Assembly (NCBI GenBank): GCA_016713175.1
Contig: JADJPQ010000016.1
Coordinates: 40,601 to 104,600 of the forward strand
Reading direction: 5' to 3'
Length of the DNA stretch: 64,000 bases
Source of the DNA: Planctomycetota bacterium
GTDB lineage: Bacteria > Planctomycetota > UBA1135 > UBA2386
Shown here: positions 44,099 to 52,647 of the stretch, in pieces
Layout of the letters: each line of letters begins with the position of its first letter
How positions within the stretch are numbered: the stretch's first letter is position 1
Made by a program: the position numbers and the translations under genes
The notes under the pieces: model-generated
Told to the model about the DNA's origin: nothing
Database searches by the model: none
What the model saw: the letters and a program-made list of their open reading frames with translations, nothing else

Positions 44099-46723
44099 AT
44101 GCGCCATCGACTCGCCCCCACTCCCCGACCCGCGGCCCTCCAGGCCTGTCTGCTCGCGGTGCTGCTGGCCGCGCCGGCGTCGGCGCAGCGTCTGTTCGAC
44201 GGATTGTCGACGCCGCTGCCCGCGCACCTCGCGGACGCGACCGCGAAAATCGCCGCCGCCGACGTCGATGGGGACGGCGACCTCGACCTCGTGCACGCCG
44301 TTCGCCGCTGCTCGGCGAGCGGCCAGAACCGGCTGTTCCGCAACGACGGCGACCTCGTGTTCGTCGACGTGACGGCGACGCAGATGCCAGCATTCGTCGA
44401 CGACTCGAACGCGCTGGCGGTCGCGGACCTCGACGGCGACTCGGACCTCGACGTCGTCTTCGGCAACAATGGCGGCAACCGGCTCTACCTCAACGACGGC
44501 ACGGGCACGTTCGTGAACGCCTCCGGGCTGCTGCTCGGCGCCGGCGGCTACGTCACGTTGTCGGTCGTCGCGGGTGACATCGACGGCGACGCCGACGTCG
44601 ACCTCGTGTTCGGCACCAATGGGCAGCAGAGCCGCGTCTTCGTCAACACGCCCGCGGGTTTCGTCGACGAGACGGCGACGCGCTTGCCGCCAGACGTCGA
44701 GCGGACGAACGACCTCGCGTTCCTCGACGTGGACGGCGACCAGGACCTCGACCTGGTGCTGGCACGGCAATCGCGCGTGCAGATCTACGACAACGACGGC
44801 GCGGGTCACTTCACGGACGCAACGGCGCAGCGCCTGCCGCCCACGCTCGCGGAGACCCAGGATCTCGTGGTCGCGGACTTCGACAACGACGGCGACCTCG
44901 ACCTGCTGGCCGCCGGGCTCCTGCAGAGCAAGGTGTTCTTCGACGACGGCACCGGCGTCTTCACGGCCTCCTTGCCCGGCAGCCTGCCGCTGATCAGCGC
45001 CTACGGCGCCGCGGTCGCCGACTTCGACCACGACGGCGACCTCGACGTGGCCGTCGCGTCCTCCTACCTGGCGCCCACCGCGCCGTACAACAATGGCGGG
45101 CTGAACCGCCTGTGGTTCAACGACGGCACCGGGCGGTTCACGGACCAGGCCGCACGGCTGCCATTCGATTACGACGAGACGAACTGCGTGCTGGCCGCCG
45201 ACCTCGACGAGGACGGCTTCAGCGACATCGTGTTCGGCAACGGATCGTGCGCGCGCGGCCAGCACGACGTGCTGTACCGCAACGTGGGCGGCGCGTTCGC
45301 ACACCCGACGACCCCGCGGCTGCCCGTGCTGCCGTTCGGGACCTTCGAATGGGAGGTCGGCGACCTGGACGGCGATGGCGACCTCGACGTCGTCGCCGGC
45401 AACGCCGGGCAGGCCGGCGTGTACGGCGGCACCGCGCTCTACTTCAACACCAACGGCACGTTCGTCGACCGGACGGCCGGGCGCTTGCCACCGGGCCTGA
45501 TCGGTGGCATCGAGCTCGCCGACGTCGACGGCGACGGCGACCCGGATCTGGTCTTCGCCAGCTACGTGAACAGCAGCGAGCTCTACCTCAACGACGGAAC
45601 CGGTCGCTTCACGGCGCAGCCGCGGCCGTTCTCCGGGTTCGACTTGCAGGCGACGCGCCTCGGCGACCTCGACGGCGACGGGGACCTCGACCTGGTGACG
45701 GTCGCACTGAACGGTCAGGTCACGGTTTGGACGAGCCAGGGGCTCGGGCTCGCGGGCGCCACGCCTGTCGCGCTCCCCGTGCAGGTCTCGAGGGCGTTCA
45801 CGCTGGCGGACATCGACGGCGACACCGACCTCGACCTCGTCATCGAATCCGGAGCGCTGTTGAACAACGGGGCGGGGGAGCTCGGTGGCACGTCGGGCTG
45901 GGTGGCGTTCCCGGCGATCCACCAGCGCCGCCAAGACATCGATGTCGGCGACATCGATGGCGACGGCGACCTCGACGTGCTGTTCGCGAGCTCCGAGCGC
46001 AGCGCGAGCGTCGGCCTCGATGGCGGCATCCACCTGTTCGTCAACGGTGGAGCCGGTTCCTTCACGAACGTCACCGGTGTGCAGGTGCCCGCCCTCGCGG
46101 AGCCGTGCCGTGCCGCGCGCTTCGGCGACGTCGACGGCGACGGCGACCTCGACATCGCGATGGGCAACGGCGTGCGATTGCCGGGCAGCACCACGGTACT
46201 GACGTTCCCGAACCGGCTGTTCCTGAACGACGGCGCCGGCACGTTCACCGAGGCCATCGGCGCGCTGCCGGTCGACAGCGACTTCACGATGACGCTCGCG
46301 TTCCTCGACCACGACGACGACGGCGACCAGGACCTGCTGGTGGGCAACTCGCTCCACAGCCGCCTCTACTCGAACCTGACGCGGCACCTGGACGCACCGG
46401 TGCCGGTACGTCTCGGCGGCCGCTACCGCGTGGACTGCTACCAGCGCGGGGCGGGCGCCAGCGGGCTCGCGCTCGTCTACGTGTCCCCGGCCCTGCGCCG
46501 GGTCGAGGTGCCGCCGCTGGGCGTGCTCGGCATCGCGGCGGCGCAGGCGGTGCACCTGGCGACGATCGTCGTGCCCCAGCCCGCCGGCCAGGGGCGGACC
46601 GACATCCCGGTGCCCAGCAGCGCGGTGCTGGTCGGTCTGCCGCTCAACGCGCAGGCGCTGCTGGTCTCGCCGAGTGCGCAGCCCCGGTTCTCGAACGTCG
46701 CGATCCGGCTGGTCGAGCAGTGA
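44099..46723 (+). CDS. Secreted FG-GAP/VCBS repeat protein with recurrent C-terminal domain
   Basis: This is an 874-residue protein. The ATG at 44099 gives a signal peptide (ALQACLLAVLLAAPASA). At least twelve repeats carry an aspartate-rich loop of the form DxDGDGDLDL (for example ADVDGDGDLDLVHA and GDIDGDADVDLVFG), typical of FG-GAP/VCBS propellers that bind calcium. Between the loops are strands such as NRLYLNDGTGTF. Residues from about 765 form the recurrent C-terminal beta-domain (LVGLPLNAQALLV, ending FSNVAIRLVEQ). It probably forms a propeller on the cell surface. It converges on a pseudogene. Confidence 0.85.
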   Translation: MRHRLAPTPRPAALQACLLAVLLAAPASAQRLFDGLSTPLPAHLADATAKIAAADVDGDGDLDLVHAVRRCSASGQNRLFRNDGDLVFVDVTATQMPAFVDDSNALAVADLDGDSDLDVVFGNNGGNRLYLNDGTGTFVNASGLLLGAGGYVTLSVVAGDIDGDADVDLVFGTNGQQSRVFVNTPAGFVDETATRLPPDVERTNDLAFLDVDGDQDLDLVLARQSRVQIYDNDGAGHFTDATAQRLPPTLAETQDLVVADFDNDGDLDLLAAGLLQSKVFFDDGTGVFTASLPGSLPLISAYGAAVADFDHDGDLDVAVASSYLAPTAPYNNGGLNRLWFNDGTGRFTDQAARLPFDYDETNCVLAADLDEDGFSDIVFGNGSCARGQHDVLYRNVGGAFAHPTTPRLPVLPFGTFEWEVGDLDGDGDLDVVAGNAGQAGVYGGTALYFNTNGTFVDRTAGRLPPGLIGGIELADVDGDGDPDLVFASYVNSSELYLNDGTGRFTAQPRPFSGFDLQATRLGDLDGDGDLDLVTVALNGQVTVWTSQGLGLAGATPVALPVQVSRAFTLADIDGDTDLDLVIESGALLNNGAGELGGTSGWVAFPAIHQRRQDIDVGDIDGDGDLDVLFASSERSASVGLDGGIHLFVNGGAGSFTNVTGVQVPALAEPCRAARFGDVDGDGDLDIAMGNGVRLPGSTTVLTFPNRLFLNDGAGTFTEAIGALPVDSDFTMTLAFLDHDDDGDQDLLVGNSLHSRLYSNLTRHLDAPVPVRLGGRYRVDCYQRGAGASGLALVYVSPALRRVEVPPLGVLGIAAAQAVHLATIVVPQPAGQGRTDIPVPSSAVLVGLPLNAQALLVSPSAQPRFSNVAIRLVEQ

Positions 46724-46920
46724 GGCAGGAGCCCGCGCACCTGGGTGGCGCGCGCCGCCGCGGAACGACGCGGAACGGGGCTGGCCGCATTCCGCGCCCG
46801 ATCGCGAGGCACCATCGTGGTGCGGCCCCCCAGCGCTGAACTTGCCGGGCCGAAGCCGCCAATGCCGCCACGTCGCTGCTCGGCTGGCGCGGACTCCCGG
46901 CGCGACTTCGCTGCCGGCCG

Positions 46921-46953
46921 CCAAGGAGGTGCCACGAAGGCCACCGTCCTTGG
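46921..46953. terminator. Hairpin between convergent gene and pseudogene
   Basis: CCAAGGA-GGTG (46921-46931) pairs with CACC-G-TCCTTGG (46942-46953), with one bulged G, giving an ~11-bp stem. It lies between the end of the FG-GAP gene and the end of the minus-strand pseudogene. Without a U-tract it is only a possible bidirectional terminator. Confidence 0.35.
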
Positions 46954-46968
46954 CGGATCCGCGGCGGC

Positions 46969-47419
46969 TCAACCGCCGATCACGAGATCGACACCGTTGC
47001 TGGTGGCGAATCCACCGGGACTCGCCGTCGGGTCGAGCACCAACCACTGGCAGTGGAGGTGAACGCCGACCAGGCTCGGCAGATCCGATCATCGGCGCAC
47101 CCTGGACGTCGATCGCCATGCCACTGCAGCCGTTGCCGTAGCCACGCCCGCACCGGCGAGAGCCGGCACCGAGTCGACGATCCTGGCCGACGCGAGGGTC
47201 TCGGGCAGGCCGTCGCCATCGACGTCGGCCTCGAGCATCAGGTGCAGTTCGTCCTCACAGCGGCTCTCGGCGAACGCCGCGGTGAACGCCTCGATCGCCC
47301 CGCTCTGGTTCGGCGCGAGCGTCAGCCTGCCGCTGAGCGGCGCGCCGGGCGGCAAGGCCCCGTTGTTTCGCTTGTCCGCAGGACTGCAGGCCCGTACGGC
47401 GGGAGCAGGCCTGGCTCAT
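46969..47419 (-). pseudogene. Chimeric remnant: Tat signal start fused to the tail of a secreted beta-protein
   Basis: The minus strand begins at 47419 with MSQACSRRTGLQS, the start of a glycosylasparaginase-type Tat signal. Similarity to that enzyme then stops. Next comes a beta-like part in another frame (LTLAPNQSGAIEAFTAAFAE, then LMLEADVDGDGLPETLASAR). The end is in a third frame: LVGVHLHCQWLVLDPTASPG, then SNGVDLVIGG and a stop, which is the recurrent C-terminal domain. At least two frameshifts and probable deletions separate the pieces. It appears to be two genes joined by rearrangement, then decayed. Confidence 0.65.
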
Positions 47420-47484
47420 GCCGACAGTGACTGTGTCTGCACCGCCGCGGCCGCACCGCAAGCGTCAGCCGAGGTACTGCTGCA
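47380..47484. repeat. Duplicated segment, copy B (mtnP end plus glycosylasparaginase start)
   Basis: This matches 9029-9126. Here the segment joins the real last codons of mtnP (QQYLG-stop at 47465) to the first codons of a glycosylasparaginase gene whose body is missing. Copy A has the complementary situation, with the enzyme intact and mtnP reduced to its last codons. Together they suggest an ancestral mtnP-glycosylasparaginase order that was split. Confidence 0.75.
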
Positions 47485-48334
47485 TCAAAGCCACGAGCCG
47501 CCGACGCGCATCTGCCGACACCGCGTCCTTGGCCGTCAGCAGCGCGTGCGCCATGCACCCACGCGCCGAGATCGGCGGCGCCGCCGCCAGGCCCTGGGCG
47601 ATCTCGACGACCACCCGCCGCGCCAGGTCGGCGTTCTGCTTCAGCACGGCGATCACCGCCGCCACATCGACGTCGGCCTCGGTCTGATGCCAGCAGTCGT
47701 AGTCGGTGACCAGCGCCACGGTCGTGTAGGCGATCTCGGCTTCACGCGCGAGCTTGGCTTCCTGCAGGTTGGTCATGCCGATCACGTCGACGCCCCAACT
47801 GCGGTACAGCCGCGACTCGGCCCGCGTGCTGAAGTGCGGCCCTTCCATGCACAGGTAGGTGCCACCATCGTGCACGGTCGCCCCGGCCCGCCGCGCCGCC
47901 GCCAGGGCCACCTGCCGCAGCGGCTCCCACACCGGATCGGCGAAGTGCGCGTGGGCGACGCAACCATCGCCGAAGAACGTCGATTCCTCGGTGCGTCCGC
48001 GCGTCCGATCGATGAACTGATCGACCAGCACCAGGTGGCCTGGAACGATGTGTTCGCGCATGGAACCGACGGCGGAGATGCCGACGACGCACTCCATGCC
48101 GAGCTGCTTCATCGCGTGCAGGTTGGCGCGGAACGGCAGTTCGTGCGGCGCCAGCCGATGACCGCGGCCATGCCGCGGCAGGAACGCCATCTTGACTCCC
48201 GCCATCGTGCCGGTGATCAGCGCATCCGACGGCGCGCCGAACGGCGTCTCCAGCACGACCTCGCGCCGGTCCTGCAGCCCGGCCAGATCGTAGATCCCCG
48301 AACCGCCGATGATGCCGAGCGTCCGCTCCGTCAT
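47465..48334 (-). CDS. mtnP: S-methyl-5'-thioadenosine phosphorylase
   Basis: This 289-residue purine phosphorylase of the PNP/MTAP family cleaves methylthioadenosine with phosphate to adenine and methylthioribose-1-phosphate, a by-product salvage step of polyamine synthesis. Key motifs are GGSGIY (10-15, phosphate loop), PRHGRGH (53-59), ISAVGSMRE, MEGPHFSTRAE (163-173), MTNLQEAKLARE (187-198) and TDYDCWH (210-216). The MTAP-type rather than PNP-type specificity is inferred from the TDYDCWH segment. The start ATG overlaps the truD stop (ATGA), so it is the last gene of the rluA-truD-mtnP unit. Its last codons lie in a duplicated segment. Confidence 0.92.
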   Translation of the reverse strand: MTERTLGIIGGSGIYDLAGLQDRREVVLETPFGAPSDALITGTMAGVKMAFLPRHGRGHRLAPHELPFRANLHAMKQLGMECVVGISAVGSMREHIVPGHLVLVDQFIDRTRGRTEESTFFGDGCVAHAHFADPVWEPLRQVALAAARRAGATVHDGGTYLCMEGPHFSTRAESRLYRSWGVDVIGMTNLQEAKLAREAEIAYTTVALVTDYDCWHQTEADVDVAAVIAVLKQNADLARRVVVEIAQGLAAAPPISARGCMAHALLTAKDAVSADARRRLVALMQQYLG

Positions 48335-49710
48335 GACTCGAAGTCCTCGTCGTCGGGCGACCAGTTGGGTTCCACGCGCAGATCGTCGTCGCCGCCGGTG
48401 CCGGACGCAGCGGCCGCCCCGGCCCTCGGCGCGGCCGGCTCGCGGCGCGGCGGCAGCGGCCGACTGTCGCGGAACGATCGTGGCGGCCCGCCACCGAAGC
48501 CACCGGTCGGCGGCAACGGCGTGCCATCGGCGGCCCGCGGATACCACATCGGCGCCAACAGCCGCTTCAGCATCATCGTCGCGTAGGCGCCCCGCGGCAG
48601 ACTGAACGACAACGTCGCGGCGACGCGACCATCGTGCATTTCGTCCGGCGCGAGGCTGACGTCGGCGAGGTCCTGCGGCTTGATCAGCACCTCGCGCGGC
48701 TCCTCCTTCCAGATCATGCCGGGGATCTGGTTGCGGAGGAAATCGTCGCGGTGCAGCCGCAGTTCTTCGAGCACCTCCGCCGTCGCCCGCGCGAACGGCT
48801 CACTGCCGCCATCGCCGTCCGGCGCGTACAACGGCGTCCGCATCGCCACGAGCTTCTGCTCGCGCTCCGGATCGAGGTACTTCCAGCCGATCAGGTCGCC
48901 GGCCAGCGTCCGGATCCGCACCCGTTGCGCCGAACCGACGCCACCGCGCAGCAGCGAACTGACCGCGCGATTCCACAGCACCGACTGGAACGCGAACGCA
49001 TGGATCACGCGCTGGCGCAGCGGCAGATGCTCGATCGCCGACCGGAAGTCGTCGGGATGCTGCTGCAGCCAGCCGAACAGCGATTGCCAGATCGGCCCGC
49101 GCGCGAGGTCGCGGCAGCCATCCCAGTCGCCCCAGCGCGCATGCAACGCCCGCTTCAGCTTGACGTCGCCCGAGATGGCGACCGGCGATGGCGTCGCGAT
49201 CAGCCGTCGCAGCGCCAGTTCGAAGTCGCCGCGCACGATGTGCAGCATCGGGAACCCCTGCCCGTGCCGCAGGCTGCCGAAGCGTTGGTCGTCGAAGTAG
49301 TTCGGGAAGCCGGTCTTCTGCAGCGACGGCAGGTTGCGGCGCAGTTGCGCAGCGTCGGTCGGCCGCAGATCGCGCACGACGATCGCGAAGGCATTGCCGC
49401 GGCTCATCCGGCTGGTGATCGGCCGGTCGGTGCGGCCAACAGGTGTCAACCGGAGATGCGGTTTGCTGATCTCGACCGCGCGGCCAGCGATGCTGATGTA
49501 CTGGTCGGTGATCGCCTGCCGATCCTTCAGGCCCGCATAGGCGATGCCGGCCCGATCGACGCCAGCTTCCTGCACGACCATGGCCAACGCCTCGGGCGTC
49601 GACAACTTCTCCTTGTGCAGCAGATGGACGACGTGTTCGCCGTTCGCCACGGCCTCGAAGTCGAGCAGTTCTCGGACCCGGAAGTCCTCGGGAGTCTCCT
49701 TCAGTCGCAC
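48331..49710 (-). CDS. truD: tRNA pseudouridine synthase TruD
   Basis: This is a 459-residue protein. The TruD signature AYAGLKDRQAITDQYISI carries the catalytic Asp63 in GLKDR, and the FPNYFDDQRFGS segment (about 136-147) is also present. TruD makes pseudouridine 13 in tRNA-Glu in E. coli. A TruD-specific insertion region spans about 165-330. The last ~70 residues are a Gly/Pro/Arg-rich, low-complexity tail (PPTGGFGGGPPRSFRDSRPL) ending in acidic residues (SPDDEDFES), absent from the bacterial core family as I know it. The start overlaps the end of the RluA-type gene by 10 bp. Confidence 0.9.
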   Translation of the reverse strand: MRLKETPEDFRVRELLDFEAVANGEHVVHLLHKEKLSTPEALAMVVQEAGVDRAGIAYAGLKDRQAITDQYISIAGRAVEISKPHLRLTPVGRTDRPITSRMSRGNAFAIVVRDLRPTDAAQLRRNLPSLQKTGFPNYFDDQRFGSLRHGQGFPMLHIVRGDFELALRRLIATPSPVAISGDVKLKRALHARWGDWDGCRDLARGPIWQSLFGWLQQHPDDFRSAIEHLPLRQRVIHAFAFQSVLWNRAVSSLLRGGVGSAQRVRIRTLAGDLIGWKYLDPEREQKLVAMRTPLYAPDGDGGSEPFARATAEVLEELRLHRDDFLRNQIPGMIWKEEPREVLIKPQDLADVSLAPDEMHDGRVAATLSFSLPRGAYATMMLKRLLAPMWYPRAADGTPLPPTGGFGGGPPRSFRDSRPLPPRREPAAPRAGAAAASGTGGDDDLRVEPNWSPDDEDFES

Positions 49711-50678
49711 GCCTGCCTCCGTGCCGGCGCGAACCGGTCGAGCTTGTCCAGGACCAGGGTCAGAGCCGGCGGCAACGGCGCCGCGACCGAACTCGTGTCG
49801 CCGGTCAACTCCGGAAACACGATCTCGGCGGCGTGCAGGAACATCCGTTCCAGCAACGGCCGTTCGACCACGCCGACCCGCTGCTTGTAGTCACGCTTGA
49901 TCTGCGACAACAGCAGGCGCGGGCCGCCATAGTCGACGTCGCCGGCGATCGGATGCCCGATCGATGCCAGATGCACGCGGAGCTGATGGGTCCGGCCGGT
50001 GTGGGGTCGCAACCGGACCAACGTGAACCCACCGAACCGGCGCTCCGGCTCGATCTCGGTCAGGGCGTTCTTGCCTGCGGCACCGCGCACGATGGCCATC
50101 TTGCCCGCCCGCGCCGGATCCGCGCCGATCGGCGCTTCGACCATGCGCTTGCCGCGCAACTCGCCAAGAACCAGCGCCAGGTAGCTCTTCTTGACCGCGT
50201 GATCGCGGAACGCGCGGTCGAAATGACGCGCGCCTTCGAGGCCCTTGGCCAGCAGCAGGCAGCCCGTGGTGTCGCGGTCGAGCCGATGCACGATGCGCAG
50301 GTCTGCGTTCGGGCGCAACCCGGCGAGTTCGCCGTGGATCCCGGCCTCGGTCCCGGATCGATCGGGCACGGTGACCTGCCCCGCGGGCTTGTCGATCACC
50401 AGGGCCGCATCGCTCTCGTACAACACCGGCAGCGCGAGCCTGACGGGTGCCGAGGCCGGCGCCGACCGCAGTCCTGTCGATTCCGCCTGTACGACATCGC
50501 CACCCCGCAGGCGCCGGTCGGCGAGAACCGGCGAACCGTTGACCCGGACCCGGCCTTCGGCAAGCAGACCTCGCAGGGCCAGGTGCGACACCGCAGGGAA
50601 CGAACGCCGCAGAAAGTCCGCCATGGCGATGCCACGCAGTTCGTCGGGAACCACCAGAGTCTGCGAGGTCGCGGCCAC
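49701..50678 (-). CDS. RluA-family pseudouridine synthase with S4 domain
   Basis: This 325-residue first gene of the unit starts at GTG 50678; the adjacent TTG at 50681 is possible. An N-terminal S4 RNA-binding domain (about 18-70: LALRGLLAEGRVRVNGSPVL) precedes the RluA catalytic domain. The catalytic motif is HRLDRDTTG with Asp134. Further family elements are KSYLALVLG, RPHTGRTHQLRVHLASIGHP and GDVDYGG. RluA/C/D-type enzymes modify rRNA or tRNA uridines; the exact target cannot be read from sequence. Its stop lies inside the first codons of truD, so two pseudouridine synthases are translated together. Confidence 0.9.
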   Translation of the reverse strand: MAATSQTLVVPDELRGIAMADFLRRSFPAVSHLALRGLLAEGRVRVNGSPVLADRRLRGGDVVQAESTGLRSAPASAPVRLALPVLYESDAALVIDKPAGQVTVPDRSGTEAGIHGELAGLRPNADLRIVHRLDRDTTGCLLLAKGLEGARHFDRAFRDHAVKKSYLALVLGELRGKRMVEAPIGADPARAGKMAIVRGAAGKNALTEIEPERRFGGFTLVRLRPHTGRTHQLRVHLASIGHPIAGDVDYGGPRLLLSQIKRDYKQRVGVVERPLLERMFLHAAEIVFPELTGDTSSVAAPLPPALTLVLDKLDRFAPARRQACD

Positions 50679-50944
50679 CAAGGGGCAAACACGATACGGA
50701 CCCCATTGCGGATGCGCAACCCCGCCGGCTCCGGATCATTCCTGAGACGATCGTCCCGCGCTCGGGACGCCGCATCCCATTGTCGAACCTCGACATCAGA
50801 GCCCTCGTAGCGGCACGCAACGGATCCGGCAGCGGCACGAGACTTGCTTTCGGTCGAGCATCGATGCCTGCCGACGGCTGCTGCCAGCTGTCGCCGGCGC
50901 GCGAACTGTGTGAGTTGCCGCAACCGCGGCGTGACAATGTGCGA

Positions 50945-51174
50945 ACATGGCCGAAGTCAGGGTGGGCGAGACCCGGACTTCGGTGCGTGACGAAGGACCG
51001 GAAACCTGGAAGGCAGCACACCAACAGGGAGGCGAGCCCTGGTGCTGCCAGCGAGGTGTGCAAGCGTGTGCAGGTGAGAACTTGCGACAGGCACCGATTC
51101 AACGTCAGGATCAGGGGTGAGAACCCCATTCCACCGCCCGGCGTGGTTCACTCCGCGCCGGGCGGTCTTTTTTT
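50945..51174 (+). ncRNA. Candidate structured RNA of unknown class, ending in an intrinsic terminator
   Basis: The 544-bp gap before the glycosyltransferase contains no gene on the plus strand but several strong hairpins in a row. They are: (1) CCGAAGTC/GACTTCGG (50951-50983) with an inner GGGT/ACCC; (2) GGCAGCAC/GTGCTGCC (51012-51049) with an inner CAGGG/CCCTG; (3) GCAGGT-GAGA-ACTTGC (51070-51085); (4) GGGGT-GAGA-ACCCC (51114-51127); and the terminator stem. Hairpins 3 and 4 share GAGA tetraloops of the GNRA type. It is either a standalone small RNA of about 200-230 nt or a leader that stops transcription upstream of the gene at 51223. The SRP RNA apical motif, RNase P core and known riboswitch cores were not found. 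The 5' end is a guess. Confidence 0.6.
51133..51174 (+). terminator. Rho-independent terminator
   Basis: A perfect 11-bp GC-rich stem, ACCGCCCGGCG (51133-51143) with CGCCGGGCGGT (51156-51166), closes a 12-nt loop and is followed by C and seven T residues (51168-51174). This is the strongest intrinsic terminator in the window. It belongs to the upstream structured RNA and ends 49 bp before the glycosyltransferase start. Confidence 0.9.
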
Positions 51175-51222
51175 GCACGCATCCCCAGAGCCTCCGCGAC
51201 CCGAACTGCCGATCAGTTCGGC

Positions 51223-52647
51223 GTGCAGGTCTCGGCGATCATCCCGTGCCACAACAGCGTCGAGCTGACGCGCGCGTGCATCCGTTCACTGGTGGTTCAG
51301 ACCGCGGTCACCGAACTCGAGATCCTCGTCGTCGACAACGCCAGCACCGACGACACCCGGAACCTCGCCGCGCTCCATCCGGCAGTTCGCGTCATTTCCC
51401 TGCCCGAGAACCGGGGCTTCGCCGCCGGCGTCAACACCGGCCTGCATGCGGCCCGCTTCCCGTTGCTGCTGATCCTCAACAACGACACGCAGGCCGCCCC
51501 GAACCTGCTCGAACGACTCGAGGCCGCCCGTCGGCGCCACCCTGGCACGGGCTTCGTCGCGCCGGTCAGCAACCACGTGAAGGGTGAGGCCCGCGTCATG
51601 ATCGGCAGCGTCGGCCGCGATCCCATCGAACGTGCGGCCATCGCGCAGCAACTCGCCGCGGCGCACCGCGACCAGGTGCAGGATGTCCGCACGCTGGCCG
51701 GCCTGTGCCTGTTGCTGCATCGCGACACCTGGCAACGGATCGGCGACCTGGACGAACGGTTCGGCCACGGCAACTTCGAGGACGACGACTGGTGCCTGCG
51801 CGCCCGCCTGCACGGCTACCGGCTGCTGATCGTCCGCGATGCGTTCCTGCACCACGAAGGTCACGCGACGTTCAAGGCCCTCGGTCTCGACCTGCCGACC
51901 GAACTGCGGCGCCGCCGCGCGCAGTTCGAGGCGCGCTGGCGCGACGATCCGGCCGGCGCCGCGCTGCTGGCCGAGTGGCGCGGCGACACCGTCGCAGCCG
52001 GGATGCTGGCGCAGCAGGCCGCCCGCGCCTGGCCGTGCTGGCCCGACGCCGACTGGTTGCAAGCGATCGCCGCCTCGAACCGCGGCGACCACGAACGAGC
52101 AAGCGACTACTTCCGCGCCTTCTTGCAGCAGTGTCCCCACCACGGCGAAGCGGCGCTGCGACTTGGCGAACTCGACCTGCGGCGGCAGGAACCGCTGGCC
52201 GCGGTGCGCGCCGTGCTGGCGACCCTGCAACGGGAATTCGTCGACGCGTCGGTCGCGACCACGACCCTCGCCCGCTGCGGCGAACAGCTGCAGCTGCGCG
52301 GGCGCGAGGACGCCGCGTTCGAATGCCTGGAACTGGCGACCGCGATCTCGCCCGACGACGGCCAGGCACACAACCGGCTCGGCGTGGCGCTGCTGCAGGC
52401 CGGTCGCACCGACGAGGCGATCACCGCCCTGACGCGCGCGACCGCACTCGATTTCCCGCTCGCCGACACCAACCTCGGCATCTGCTGGTTCCAGCGTCAG
52501 GACCGGGCGCGGGCGCTCACCCACTTCGAAGCCGCGGTCGCGCGATTGCCCGACGACCCGACGGCGCGGCAGAATCTCGAACGCTGTCGCGCGGCGGTCG
52601 CGGCGACGCCTCGGCTGACCTTTCAGACCGGCAACGCCAGTTCCTGA
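51223..52647 (+). CDS. GT2-family glycosyltransferase with TPR C-terminus
   Basis: This 474-residue protein starts at GTG 51223 (MQVSAIIPCHNSVELTRAC). The N-terminal ~270 residues form a GT2 (GT-A fold) domain with VVDNASTDDT, NRGFAAGVNTGL and a metal-site LNNDTQ (NND at 86-88). The acceptor-side segment FGHGNFEDDDWCLRARLHGY carries acidic residues typical of the family. TPR-like repeats (about 285-460: HNRLGVALLQAGRTDEAITA) follow. It probably adds a sugar during glycan or protein glycosylation; donor and acceptor are unknown. Its 3' end overlaps the convergent epimerase gene by 25 bp. The structured RNA and terminator lie just upstream. Confidence 0.85.
   Translation: MQVSAIIPCHNSVELTRACIRSLVVQTAVTELEILVVDNASTDDTRNLAALHPAVRVISLPENRGFAAGVNTGLHAARFPLLLILNNDTQAAPNLLERLEAARRRHPGTGFVAPVSNHVKGEARVMIGSVGRDPIERAAIAQQLAAAHRDQVQDVRTLAGLCLLLHRDTWQRIGDLDERFGHGNFEDDDWCLRARLHGYRLLIVRDAFLHHEGHATFKALGLDLPTELRRRRAQFEARWRDDPAGAALLAEWRGDTVAAGMLAQQAARAWPCWPDADWLQAIAASNRGDHERASDYFRAFLQQCPHHGEAALRLGELDLRRQEPLAAVRAVLATLQREFVDASVATTTLARCGEQLQLRGREDAAFECLELATAISPDDGQAHNRLGVALLQAGRTDEAITALTRATALDFPLADTNLGICWFQRQDRARALTHFEAAVARLPDDPTARQNLERCRAAVAATPRLTFQTGNASS

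Noticed and set aside
46810..46824. Short hairpin GCACCA-TCG-TGGTGC downstream of the FG-GAP gene
   Set aside because: The stem is only 6 bp and there is no U-tract. The hairpin at 46921-46953 is a better terminator candidate.
43871..47119. Very long minus-strand open frame across the FG-GAP gene
   Set aside because: Its repetitive Val/Glu/Arg pattern mirrors the Asp-rich calcium loops on the plus strand. It is a shadow frame, not a gene.
50985..51025. SRP RNA (4.5S-like) motif
   Set aside because: GGAAGG followed by CAGCAC resembles the SRP apical region, but the flanking stem and the asymmetric loop order do not match helix 8, and the same bases fit a different strong hairpin.
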